Shown here: one piece after another, positions 53,330 to 61,849 of the stretch
Numbering within the stretch: the stretch's first letter is position 1
Layout of the letters: each line of letters begins with the position of its first letter
Assembly (NCBI GenBank): GCA_964537875.1
Contig: CAZIDN010000013.1
Location: forward strand, 1-64,000
Origin: JAPKZH01 sp964537875
GTDB lineage: Bacteria; Acidobacteriota; Aminicenantia; Aminicenantales; UBA4085
Direction of reading: 5' to 3'
DNA: 64,000 nucleotides
The notes under the pieces: model-generated
What the model was told of the DNA's origin: nothing
What the model saw: the letters and a program-made list of their open reading frames with translations, nothing else
Database searches by the model: none
Translations under genes and position numbers: made by a program

Positions 53330-54631
53330 ATGATAGAAAAAGAAATATTGGGTCAAATAATCCTGGATTTCCACAAGGGCACTCTTCCGCCCCCCGAGCT
53401 AATAGAAAGAGAACTTCAGGTAAGTTTGGAAATACCATTAAAGAGGGCCATTGCCATATTGGGCCCGAGAAGAGCCGGCAAAACTTATTATCAATTCTTT
53501 TTGATCAAAAAACTTATGGAGAAAGGAATTTCAAAAGAGAGAATACTCTATATCAACTTTGAAGATCCAAAGCTGATTGATATGTCTTTAGCGGATTCAG
53601 TAAAACTTCTCGAAGTATTTTATGAAATCTATCCTGAGAATAAAAAACAAAAAGTCTGGTTCTTTTTTGATGAAATACAAAATAGTGCTGATTGGGAAGT
53701 TTTTATAAGAAGTATCTTGGATAAAGAAAATGCTCAGGTTTTTATTTCGGGGTCGTCCTCTAAACTTTTATCCAGGGAGATTTCCACTTCTTTAAGAGGA
53801 AGAACCTTGAGTTATTTGCTGTTGCCCTTTTCTTTCCATGAACTCTTAAGGGCGAAAAACATCAAGTATGATAAATATCTCTCTTCAGAACAGAAATCCA
53901 TGGTCTGGAATTATCTTCGGGATTATTTTTCCTACGGTGGCTATCCGGAGGCTATCATCTATCCGCAGGAAAGAAATAAAATTGTTCAAGAAATTGTTGA
54001 GGTCACAATTTATCGAGACCTTATCGAGAGACACAAGACAAGAAATACCAAGGTGATTAAATTAATGTTCAATTATCTTGTTAAAGCAAAAGAGTTTTCC
54101 ATTCACCAGTTTTATAATTTCTTGAAATCGCTCAATATCCGAGTCAGCAAAAACAGTTTGTACAACTACCTGGAGTTCTTCCATGATGCGTTTATCTTTT
54201 TCCCTTTAAAAAAATTTTCCTACTCATTGAAGAATATCGAACAAAGTATCCCTAAGATTTACGTCGTTGATAACGCACTTATTGAGCTCATCGCTGGAAA
54301 TGAAAAAGGGAAAAAAATGGAAAACTTAGTTTTTCTTTCGCTTTTGCAGAAAGGATTTCAACCGAACAGAGATATTTTTTATTTTACTTCAAACAATGGA
54401 GAAGTTGATTTCGTGATCAAAAAAGGCAAGAAAGTCTTGACTCTTTTACAGTGTTGTTTTGATATCAATGATTATCAAACCAAAGAAAGGGAACTGAAAT
54501 CTTTAGTGAAAGCAAGTAAGGTTTTGTCCTGTCATGACCTGAAAGTGATAACTTTTGATTACCAGAATGAAGAAAAGATTGAAAACAAAGAAATAAAATT
54601 TATCCCCCTCTGGAAGTGGTTACTTGAATAA
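53330..54631 (+). CDS. AAA ATPase with DUF4143 domain
   Basis: This 433-residue protein has Walker A GPRRAGKTYY (45-54), Walker B VWFFFDEIQN (109-118) and a sensor segment VFISGSSSKLLSREI. The DUF4143 part has FFSYGGYPEAIIYP and TIYRDLIERH, a winged-helix-like stretch, and a C-terminal NNGEVDFVIKKGKK, where the Glu-x-Asp resembles a PD-(D/E)XK nuclease core. It ends PLWKWLLE. AT-rich codon use contrasts sharply with lptD. Its stop codon lies at the beginning of the right direct repeat. Role unknown; a solitary accessory ATPase. Confidence 0.82.
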   Translation: MIEKEILGQIILDFHKGTLPPPELIERELQVSLEIPLKRAIAILGPRRAGKTYYQFFLIKKLMEKGISKERILYINFEDPKLIDMSLADSVKLLEVFYEIYPENKKQKVWFFFDEIQNSADWEVFIRSILDKENAQVFISGSSSKLLSREISTSLRGRTLSYLLLPFSFHELLRAKNIKYDKYLSSEQKSMVWNYLRDYFSYGGYPEAIIYPQERNKIVQEIVEVTIYRDLIERHKTRNTKVIKLMFNYLVKAKEFSIHQFYNFLKSLNIRVSKNSLYNYLEFFHDAFIFFPLKKFSYSLKNIEQSIPKIYVVDNALIELIAGNEKGKKMENLVFLSLLQKGFQPNRDIFYFTSNNGEVDFVIKKGKKVLTLLQCCFDINDYQTKERELKSLVKASKVLSCHDLKVITFDYQNEEKIENKEIKFIPLWKWLLE

Positions 54632-54805
54632 ACCCGCCAAAGAGGTTCTGAAACGGATTCCCCGGGATGAAGCTGCGCGGGTGATCCGGCATCTTCTGCT
54701 CAGGCAGCCCCGGCTCATGCTTTTTGGATTAAGCGCTCTTCTCAAGCGCACGCGGTGAAACAAAAACATCATGCGAAAAGTGATGATCATTTTTAGATTA
54801 TTTTT
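54624..54805 (+). repeat. Right copy of the direct repeat flanking the ATPase gene
   Basis: This is the partner of 53082-53265. Similarity starts abruptly at CTTGAATAAACCCGCC, which includes the last codons of the ATPase. It continues through the same short frame, here ending TGA, to a GATGAT-ATTTTT stretch. Confidence 0.7.
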
Positions 54806-54831
54806 TCCTTTATCCGGCTGATGAACCGATC

Positions 54832-55018
54832 CCGCCGCCAATTGATAACTCTGCCGGTAATAGTTCAGGTTCCCCGAGGCGGCCAAGTTCACCGTCAGCC
54901 AGGGGATGCCCGCGAACGGCAGACTAATCTCCGGATTAAGGGCGAGGTTCTGGATACGCCACTCCCGGCCGGCATCGTAATCCGTCTGCCAACCGTACTG
55001 CAACCGGTTAAACGAGCT
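54832..55018 (-). pseudogene. Fragment of a second lptD copy
   Basis: About 187 bp match lptD (51571-51752) at roughly 90% identity in the same orientation. They encode SSFNRLQYGWQTDYDAGRE and PEISLPFAGIPWLTVNLAA with a few conservative changes. Neither the rest of the barrel nor the N-terminal domain is present. The divergence indicates an old duplicate or an incoming lptD allele rather than a recent copy. Confidence 0.8.
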
Positions 55019-55221
55019 CCTGCAGAACATTCTCCTGGTCGATCACGCTGGCGGTGGAGCATCGCCGCGACGACGAAAGGATGAGGATGTGTTTTTCGAA
55101 ACTCCGGCGCGAGAAGGAACAACCCCGGCTTGAGCCGTATGATTTCAGCCGCGGAGACGCCCGTATCTATAATGAGGGGTCCATATTTGGCCCCTTATGA
55201 AAGGCCACTATATTATATTAG
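55019..55221. other. Mosaic of short unidentified coding scraps
   Basis: Minus-strand frames contain ASVIDQENVLQEL (near 55020-55055) and then, in another frame, AAEIIRLKPGLFLL and RKTHPHPFVVAAML (about 55065-55150), which look like real protein pieces. The second might be an AbiEi-type antitoxin remnant, but that is weak. An imperfect palindrome with arms around AGGGGTCC (55175-55182) and GGCCCCT (55189-55195) precedes the truncated ATPase. Confidence 0.4.
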
Positions 55222-56058
55222 TTGACTTCTGAACAAGGCCATAATACAAGTCCCCTGCACCTCCTGAGCTTTCGCGAATTCCTGAGGTTCCGGGGCGTCG
55301 AAGCGGGGCCCGGGTTCGAGCACGGCAAGGAGCGCTTCGCCGTCAAAAAACTCCTCGGCGAATTCCTCGTTCACGGGGGATTCCCCGAGGTCGTTCTGGC
55401 CCCGGAGAACCTCCGGGCGAAGATCCTCCGAGAGTATTTTGAACTCATGATCTACAGGGACCTCGTAGAGCGCTACGGAGTCCGCAACGTCGCCTTCCTG
55501 AAAATGCTCATGAAATACCTCATCGCCAACGTCTCGAACGCGTTCTCCGTCCATTCCTACCATAAGGCGATCCGTTCGGAAATGCCGGTCTCCCGCGACA
55601 CGGTCATGGAATACCTCGGCTACCTTGAAGAGATCGAGCTGATCTCCCTCCTGCCCGTCTTTTCCTATTCCCTGAAAACCCAGCAGGTCAATCCCAGAAA
55701 GGTTTATACGCTGGATAACGGGTTGAGGAACGCGGTTTCCTTCCGCTTTTCCCCGGACGAGGGCAGGCTCGCGGAAAACCTGGTCCACGGTCGGTTACGC
55801 CGCGCCGGGACGGAATGCTATTACAGCAGGGGAAAGCGCGAGGTCGATTTCGTCGTCCCCCGTCAGGATCGCGTTCTCGGGATCAACGTCACGTTCGGTG
55901 ACGACGTCGCCGGCCGGGAGGTCGAGGGGCTCAAAGAACTTCAAAGAGCCGAGGGGAAGCGCCCCGCCGATCTGATGATCATCACCAAAGATACATCCAA
56001 GATCGAAGGCGGGATCAGATACGTTCCCCTATGGAAGTGGCTCTTGGGGGGGTCCTGA
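55222..56058 (+). pseudogene. 5'-truncated DUF4143 ATPase
   Basis: The frame begins abruptly at LHLLSFREFLRFRG, which corresponds to the middle of AAA_14/DUF4143 proteins. It continues through FLVHGGFPEVVLAP, MIYRDLVERYGVRN and KREVDFVVPRQDRV to PLWKWLL. The Walker A, Walker B and sensor parts (about 130-140 residues) are missing, so it cannot hydrolyse ATP. GC-rich codon use differs from the 53330 copy, so it is a separate lineage and not a duplicate of it. Confidence 0.75.
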
Positions 56059-56175
56059 CCCCTCAGCGGCGGCCGGGGAAAGATGGAACTCAGGCCTTGC
56101 CTTTTTCAGCAATTTATGAATAGATCAGGCTAAATAGCCGTCTCAGGGAGTGAGCTTCGTCAGCCTCGATTGGCT

Positions 56176-57342
56176 TCAATTCTTGATGGCTCGGGCGGTT
56201 TCCCGCCAGGGAGTGATCTCGACGCCCTTCGAGGATAAGGCTTCATCGCCTCCGTAAACGATATGGGCGGGCGAATCGGAATCGCCCGTGAATTTTCTCC
56301 ATTTCAAGAGGCCCTTGAAGATGTCCGAGTGAACGGTTTCACCGGACTTGATCTCCACGGGGACGAGCCGCGTTCCCTGATCGAGCAGGACATCAATCTC
56401 GTCGCCCAGGTTGTTCCTCCAAAAATAGAGGTTTGAGGCGAGGCCCCTATTGAAGCGGCTCTTCAGGAGCTCGCCGACGATCAGGCTTTCGAACAATCCG
56501 CCGCGCAGAGGATGAACGGCCAAATGGTCAGGGCTTTGGACGTTCAGCAGCCAGGCGGCGAGGCCGGTGTCGGTAAAGTACAGCTTGGGGGATTTGACCA
56601 GCCTTTTGCCGAAATTCCGGTGATGCGGTCTGAGCAGGACGATAATGTAGCTCGCCTCAAGCACCGCAAGCCAGCTCTGGGCGGTGTTATGGGTGATGCC
56701 GCAGTCAGCGGCCAGGGCGGAAAGATTGAGGAGCTGCCCCGTTCGCGCGGCGCACATCCGGAGAAATTTCTGAAAGAGGCCCAAATCCCTGACACGGAGG
56801 AGATTCCTGACATCTCGCTCGAGATAAGTCATCACATAGTTGGCCAGCCATTGGGCAGGTGCCAGGTCGCGGTCGTAAAGGGGAGGATATAAGCCTTGGA
56901 AAAGGACGTCGCTCAATTCGTGAGGCAGAATGCCGGCGAGGTCGAGCTCCGATATGGAAAACGGGAGAAGTTGAACGACTGCTACGCGTCCCGCCAGCGT
57001 TTGACCGAGGCTCTCCAGAAGCCCGAAATTCTGAGAGCCGGTCAGAATGAATAATCCCGGCTTCTTTTTCTCATCCACTATAGCCTGGAGATAAGAGAAC
57101 AGGGCGGGAAATCTTTGGGCCTCGTCGATGACCGCGCCATCTTGGAAATTTCTCAGGAAGCCCCGGGGATCTCCGGCGGCGAGTTCCAGTTTGTCCGGCT
57201 CTTCTAGAGATATGTAAGGCTTATCGGAAAAAACAGCCCGGACGAGTGTCGTCTTTCCGGATTGCCGAGGTCCCGTAACGGCAACAATTGGGAAGCCCTT
57301 GGCCAAGGTTAGCAACGAGGAAGAAGCTTCTCGGGGAATCAT
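56176..57342 (-). CDS. AAA ATPase with DUF4143 domain
   Basis: This 388-residue protein has Walker A GPRQSGKTT (24-32), Walker B GAVIDEAQRF (69-78, Asp73-Glu74) and the sensor-I/arginine region FILTGSQNFGLLESLGQTL then AGRV. The DUF4143 domain has VMTYLERDVRNLLRVRD and LAADCGITHNTAQSWL (winged helix). A C-terminal NNLGDEIDVLLDQGTRLVPVEIKSG is a convincing PD-(D/E)XK-like core (Glu-x-Asp, Glu-x-Lys). This is the canonical form of the family. It is complete and well preceded by a promoter. The role is unknown. Confidence 0.85.
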   Translation of the reverse strand: MIPREASSSLLTLAKGFPIVAVTGPRQSGKTTLVRAVFSDKPYISLEEPDKLELAAGDPRGFLRNFQDGAVIDEAQRFPALFSYLQAIVDEKKKPGLFILTGSQNFGLLESLGQTLAGRVAVVQLLPFSISELDLAGILPHELSDVLFQGLYPPLYDRDLAPAQWLANYVMTYLERDVRNLLRVRDLGLFQKFLRMCAARTGQLLNLSALAADCGITHNTAQSWLAVLEASYIIVLLRPHHRNFGKRLVKSPKLYFTDTGLAAWLLNVQSPDHLAVHPLRGGLFESLIVGELLKSRFNRGLASNLYFWRNNLGDEIDVLLDQGTRLVPVEIKSGETVHSDIFKGLLKWRKFTGDSDSPAHIVYGGDEALSSKGVEITPWRETARAIKN

Positions 57343-57348
57343 AAGCCT

Positions 57349-57395
57349 ATTATAAAAGAAATATACGATTTGTCAATATAATTATCAAATTGTAT
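57349..57395 (-). promoter_or_regulatory. Consensus promoter with palindrome, probably leaderless transcript
   Basis: On the minus strand TTGACA (57376-57371) is followed after 16 bp by TATAAT (57354-57349), and ATG begins 6 bp further on (57342). Transcription would thus begin at or next to the start codon, with no Shine-Dalgarno. An inverted repeat (ATACGATTTG at 57363-57372 and CAAATTGTAT at 57386-57395, 9 of 10 pairs, 13-bp spacer) covers the -35 and spacer, ideal for repression. Confidence 0.75.
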
Positions 57396-57954
57396 AATTT
57401 GAATAAATTGGTCGATCACGCTGGTGATCGAGTATTCTTTGATTTTTTCTTCGAGGACCTGTTTGATCATTTCTCGAGCTCGACAGGTTCATCCCGCTGG
57501 TTAATTCACACTAGAGGGGCTCATCTTTTTATTCCCTTCTATTGACATTGACGGGACTCATGAATATTATTTGAACAGAATTTGTTTTATTTCTTGGCGT
57601 AGCTGCTAAAACGAATAAGGATGGGGAAAAAGCAAAAGCGCAGTCCGATCTCCGCAACCGGCTCCTTCATCCCCGGATTCATCGTCACCCTTCGCATTTT
57701 CCTCCAATCCCTCCAGTTCGCCAGGTTCGCCCAATTCGCCGTCGAATCGTCCGAGAGCAATTTCTCTGTCAAAAAAGCCGGGCTCTATAAGCGCAGATTC
57801 CTCAGGCAGAAAAGCTAGGCGAGCAGGGAAAAGCGGAAAAATAGAGCTGGATTCATAAAATATATATGGTCGGAAAAAAGCCAACGGCGGTAGCTTATTT
57901 AAAATACGATAATTAATAAACGACAATCCAAAGTAAACATATTACAGGGTCAGC
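57396..57954. other. Gap with scraps of coding sequence
   Basis: A minus-strand stretch from about 57477 to 57411 reads IKQVLEEKIKEYSITSVIDQ. It shares the 16 bp TGGTCGATCACGCTGG (57409-57424) with 55036-55051, so both are remnants of the same gene start. A plus-strand 65-codon frame at 57621 has no recognisable pattern and is not called. The last 100 bp before 57955 are AT-rich and may contain the promoter of the former gmd gene. Confidence 0.4.
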
Positions 57955-58178
57955 ATGTCGACGACTAAAGCCCTCATCACAGGTATTACAAGGAAAAAAA
58001 GCGCTACTTCGGCAACCTCGACGCCAAAAGGGATTGGGGCTATGCGCCGAAGGTTTCCTTCAAGGATCTCGTGAAAATCATGGTGGATGCCGACCTGGAA
58101 GCCGCCGGTCTTTCTTCTCCCGGCGAAGGCAGGAAAATCATCGGCGATAAAGGATTGGCCTGGAATGAACATCGCTGA
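57955..58178 (+). pseudogene. gmd: Remnant of GDP-mannose 4,6-dehydratase
   Basis: The start STTKALITGIT is a Gmd N-terminus. It is joined, in another frame, to KRYFGNLDAKRDWGYAP, the diagnostic Gmd motif, and then directly to VSFKDLVKIMVDADLEA and the C-terminal tail, stop at 58178. Two large internal deletions have removed most of about 340 residues. It lies immediately upstream of the damaged fucose synthase gene. Confidence 0.85.
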
Positions 58179-58199
58179 AAGAAAGATAGCGGCGAATAT

Positions 58200-58751
58200 A
58201 TGATCGACCTGAAATCGAAGCAAATTACCATTACCGGAGGAAAAGGCTTCCTGGGCAATCATCTCGTCAAGAAACTCAAGGAAGATCGCGGATGCAAAAA
58301 CATATTCATCGCTGACCTCTCTGAATACGACCTCCGGAACCTTGACGATATCCGCCGGATGCATGATGAGCAGAAGCCCGACATTATCATTCATCTTGCC
58401 GCCCTAGTTGGCGGAATAGGGGCTAACCGGGACAACCCAGGCCGCTTTTTCTATGACAATGCAATTATGGGCATCCAACTTCTGTACGAGGCCTATCTTC
58501 ACCAAATTGAAAAATTCGTAGCGATAGGGACGATCTGCTGTTATCCCAAACACACTCCGGTCCCGTTCTCTGAGGACAGCCTCTAGAACGGCTACCCGGA
58601 GGAAACGAACGCTCCCTACGGCCTGGCAAAAAATATTATGCTGGTCCAGAGCCAAGCTTACCGTCAGCAATATGGGTTCAATTCGATTTTTCTCATGCCG
58701 GTCAGCCTCTATGGCCCGGGCGAAAACGACTTTTTAAAACGGCTTCGATGA
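58200..58751 (+). pseudogene. fcl: GDP-L-fucose synthase with nonsense codon and 3' truncation
   Basis: Residues 1-128 give the fucose synthase N-terminus (ITITGGKGFLGNHLVKKL, LAALVGGIGANRDNP, IGTICCYPKHTPVPF). An in-frame TAG at 58584-58586 replaces the family Trp before NGYPEETNAPYGLAKN. Similarity continues through QAYRQQYGFNSIFLMPVSL and YGPGENDF, then ends at 58751. About 140 C-terminal residues are missing. The end overlaps the wzm start (ATGA at 58748), so it was probably once part of the same operon. Confidence 0.88.
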
Positions 58752-59602
58752 ATCACCAATCAGTCTCTCCACCCGCGCCGGAACAAGTCCTCATCCTTGA
58801 GCCCGGCCGCGCCGAAAAAAACTACTGGGCCGATCTCTGGCGCTACCGCGAGCTCTTTCTGATTCTCGCCTGGCGGGATATTTCCGTACGCTACAAGCAG
58901 ACAATCATCGGAGTTACTTGGGCGATTCTCAAGCCGTTTCTTACCATGGTGGTGTTCACCGTGGTATTTGGCCGAGTGGCGAAACTGCCCAGCGACGGAA
59001 ATACACCCTATGCCCTCATGGTCTTTGCCGCCATGCTCCCATGGACCCTTTTCTCAAACGCACTGACGGAATCATCAAACAGTCTGATCGGAAATGCCAA
59101 CCTGATCAGCAAAGTCTACTTCCCCAGGTTGATTATGCCCACCGCGACGGTGATAACCTCCTTTATCGATTTCCTCATCAGCTTTGTCATCCTGCTCGGG
59201 CTGATGATTTATTACCGGTTTGCGCCAGGTTGGAATATGCTTTTTCTTCCTTTATTTACCCTCCAAGCCCTGCTGGTAAGTCTAGGTCCCGGCCTCTGGA
59301 TCACGGCGCTCAATGTGAAATATCGGGATTTTCGTTATATGATTCCCTTTATTGTGCAATTCGGCCTTTACGTCTCACCCGTTGGCTTCAGCAGCAATGT
59401 CATCCCGGAGAAGTGGCGTCTGCTATACAGCCTAAATCCCCTAGTTGGGATCATTGACGGTTTCCGATGGTGCATTCTGGGGGGAAAAAGCGCTATTTAC
59501 TGGCCCGGCTTTATCCTTAGCCTGGTGATTATGGCCTTCTTTCTCTGGCTGGGCATATCTCGTTTCCGGAAAATGGAAAAATCGTTTGCGGATTTGATTT
59601 AA
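58748..59602 (+). CDS. wzm: ABC transporter permease for polysaccharide export (Wzm)
   Basis: This 284-residue ABC-2 type permease has six hydrophobic segments and the family N-terminus YWADLWRYRELFLILAWRDI then SVRYKQTIIGVTWAILKP. It also has the conserved YVSPVGFSSNVIPEKWR and LNPLVGIIDGFRWCILGG. Wzm with Wzt exports undecaprenyl-linked O-antigen or teichoic-type polymers across the inner membrane. It is separated from wzt by 3 bp. Confidence 0.92.
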   Translation: MNHQSVSPPAPEQVLILEPGRAEKNYWADLWRYRELFLILAWRDISVRYKQTIIGVTWAILKPFLTMVVFTVVFGRVAKLPSDGNTPYALMVFAAMLPWTLFSNALTESSNSLIGNANLISKVYFPRLIMPTATVITSFIDFLISFVILLGLMIYYRFAPGWNMLFLPLFTLQALLVSLGPGLWITALNVKYRDFRYMIPFIVQFGLYVSPVGFSSNVIPEKWRLLYSLNPLVGIIDGFRWCILGGKSAIYWPGFILSLVIMAFFLWLGISRFRKMEKSFADLI

Positions 59603-59605
59603 GAC

Positions 59606-60901
59606 ATGTCAGACATCGTAATTAAGGCTGAAAATCTCGGTAAAAAATATGTCATCGGCCACCAGGCCGGAAAAGGCCGCTATGTGGCCTTACGCGATGT
59701 GATGGCCCAGAGTGCTCGAACTCTCTGGAACAAGACCAAAAACCTGGCAAAGGGGAAGGCCATTATCCAAGGCGATAAAACGGAAGAGATTTGGGCGCTC
59801 AAGGATGTGAACTTCGAAATCCGAAGGGGAGATGCCGTCGGCATCATCGGCCACAACGGGGCAGGTAAGAGTACTTTACTAAAAATCCTCTCCCGAATCA
59901 CAGAGCCCACGGCAGGCAGAGTGACCCTAAAAGGCCGCGTGGCCAGTCTTCTGGAAATAGGCGCTGGCTTTCATCCAGAAATGACCGGCAGGGAAAATAT
60001 CATTCTTAACGGAGCCATTCTGGGCATGACCCGGGCGGAGGTCAAGCGCAAATTCGACGAAATCGTGGATTTTGCCGAGATAGAGAAGTTTTTAGATACA
60101 CCTATAAAGCGCTATTCCAGCGGGATGTATGTGCGGCTGGCTTTTGCGGTGGCGGCCCACCTGGAACCGGAGATTTTGTTGGTGGACGAGGTGCTTGCGG
60201 TGGGGGATGCGGCGTTCCAGAAAAAGTGCCTGGGGAAAATGGGAGACGTGGCGCAGGAAGGACGGACGGTGCTGTTTGTGAGCCACAATATGCAGGCAGT
60301 CCAGTCACTATGTAAGAGCGCCTTTCAACTTGCCGCTGGCCGTGTTGTAGCGTATGGTCACTCACGCTCAGTTGTGGCTCAGTATCTTTCTAGTCCAGGC
60401 GATGTGAGCAGTGAGGCAATCTGGTCCGAACCAACTGCTCCAGGTAGTCAAGAGATCAAGTTAACTGCGATTCGAATATGTTCTGAAGACGGCAACGTGT
60501 GTGGCATCTATTCGAGCAGTATCAATCTAAAAGTAGAACTAGAGTTTATTGCAAACACGAATCACTCGGCTCTGTGTGTTGGATTTGACATGGTTACTCC
60601 TGAAGGAGTGACTATTCTCAGGAGTTATCAGACCGACCTCTCCCCTGAGCATTGGCCGCCTGTGCAAGTTGGAAAGAACCGTTGGCACTGTACCATCCCA
60701 CGATGCCTTCTAAATGCCGGTGTGTACTATGTATGTCCCAGGATTGGAATGCATAACATGTACTGGATTGTGAATCTGGATTCTGTAGTTCGATTCGAAG
60801 TTGTCCTTGATCATGGCGTCTCACCCTTCTGGAACTCTCTCGACGTTCGTAGCCGCCCTGGAATAATCGCGCCTATCTTGAAGTGGAATGCAGACCGTTG
60901 A
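59606..60901 (+). CDS. wzt: ABC transporter ATP-binding protein with carbohydrate-binding C-terminus (Wzt)
   Basis: This 431-residue protein has an N-terminal ATPase with Walker A GHNGAGKSTLLK (about 88-99), signature YSSGMYVRLAFA, Walker B ILLVDEVLAVGD and switch LFVSHNM. From about residue 250 follows a Wzt_C-type beta-sandwich (VELEFIANTNHSALCVGFD) that recognises the glycan's end. Codon use shifts near 60300 from GC-rich to AT-richer at this domain boundary. The specificity domain may have been exchanged together with the downstream glycan genes. Confidence 0.9.
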   Translation: MSDIVIKAENLGKKYVIGHQAGKGRYVALRDVMAQSARTLWNKTKNLAKGKAIIQGDKTEEIWALKDVNFEIRRGDAVGIIGHNGAGKSTLLKILSRITEPTAGRVTLKGRVASLLEIGAGFHPEMTGRENIILNGAILGMTRAEVKRKFDEIVDFAEIEKFLDTPIKRYSSGMYVRLAFAVAAHLEPEILLVDEVLAVGDAAFQKKCLGKMGDVAQEGRTVLFVSHNMQAVQSLCKSAFQLAAGRVVAYGHSRSVVAQYLSSPGDVSSEAIWSEPTAPGSQEIKLTAIRICSEDGNVCGIYSSSINLKVELEFIANTNHSALCVGFDMVTPEGVTILRSYQTDLSPEHWPPVQVGKNRWHCTIPRCLLNAGVYYVCPRIGMHNMYWIVNLDSVVRFEVVLDHGVSPFWNSLDVRSRPGIIAPILKWNADR

Positions 60902-60922
60902 CCACAGGGTAACCTCATTATA

Positions 60923-61849
60923 ATGCTAGCTTACTTACAACGTGGTCTAGTCCACCTGCGTAATGGTACGCTACTTGAGCGTCTACAATTCGAATGGCAT
61001 CAACATACTAAACGCAGGCGCCAAGCATGGTGGGAATCCCAGGTTGGCAAACGCAGACATATGGAAGTCAGAATTCAACCAGATGTTCGGATGCGACTGT
61101 ATTTTGATAGCATGTTATCTCAGGCGATCTATTGTGGCGATTTCGAGTGGCGGGAGCGCCAGTTTCTGGCAGCTTTCTTGAGACCGGGAGATGTATTCGT
61201 TGACATTGGTGCAAACATCGGACTGTACACATTGAGTGCTGCCTGTCGTGTAGGAGATTCAGGGCATGTTTATGCTTTCGAACCCAGCTCTAACGCGTAC
61301 CATCGTCTAATGGCCAATGTGCAGCTGAGCGGGTTTGGCAATGTTTCCTGCTACCAGCTTGCTCTTTCCGATTGTGTCGCCAGGGTTGATATGAGCATAT
61401 CACTGGATGGGTATGACGCCTGGAATTCACTAGCGCAGCCAATCGCGGGGAATTCGTTTGCAGTTGAGCCTGTCAGTTGCATCACGTGGGAGGATTTTGC
61501 AGAGGAACATCAACTTGCTGGCCGCACGACGCTGATGAAGATTGACGTCGAAGGGTGGGAATCCCATGTGTTGTTAGGTGGCTACAAGAGGCTATCTCGA
61601 ACGGACGCACCAGTTTTGCAGGTCGAATTCACTGAGAAAGCCAGTCAGTCGGCTGGCTCATCTTGTGCGAATCTATACCATCTGCTCGAAGAACTTGGGT
61701 ATCAGATGTTTACCTATGATGCGAAGTTGAGGAAACTTGTTCCTGAGCCATTGCGTGAGAGCTATCCATATGTGAATGTGCTTGCTGCTAAGCGGCCAGA
61801 ACATATTATTGCTAGACTTAATCGTTCTTGTCTGCGTTGGCTACGATGA
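60923..61849 (+). CDS. FkbM-family methyltransferase
   Basis: This 308-residue protein has the FkbM signature FVDIGANIGLYTLSAACRVG, HVYAFEPSSNAYHRLMAN and TLMKIDVEGWESHVLLGG. Such enzymes O-methylate sugars in many O-antigen loci. In ABC-exported O-antigens, methylation often caps the non-reducing end and is read by Wzt, which fits its place directly after wzt. It overlaps the next frame by ATGA. Confidence 0.82.
   Translation: MLAYLQRGLVHLRNGTLLERLQFEWHQHTKRRRQAWWESQVGKRRHMEVRIQPDVRMRLYFDSMLSQAIYCGDFEWRERQFLAAFLRPGDVFVDIGANIGLYTLSAACRVGDSGHVYAFEPSSNAYHRLMANVQLSGFGNVSCYQLALSDCVARVDMSISLDGYDAWNSLAQPIAGNSFAVEPVSCITWEDFAEEHQLAGRTTLMKIDVEGWESHVLLGGYKRLSRTDAPVLQVEFTEKASQSAGSSCANLYHLLEELGYQMFTYDAKLRKLVPEPLRESYPYVNVLAAKRPEHIIARLNRSCLRWLR

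Noticed and set aside
55163..55198. Palindrome before the truncated DUF4143 gene as a fourth operator
   Set aside because: Arms pair only with a bulge and may overlap a coding scrap on the other strand; kept as suggestive only.
57621..57818. 65-codon plus-strand frame in the 57.4-57.9 kb gap
   Set aside because: No recognisable motif or convincing start signal; surrounded by debris.
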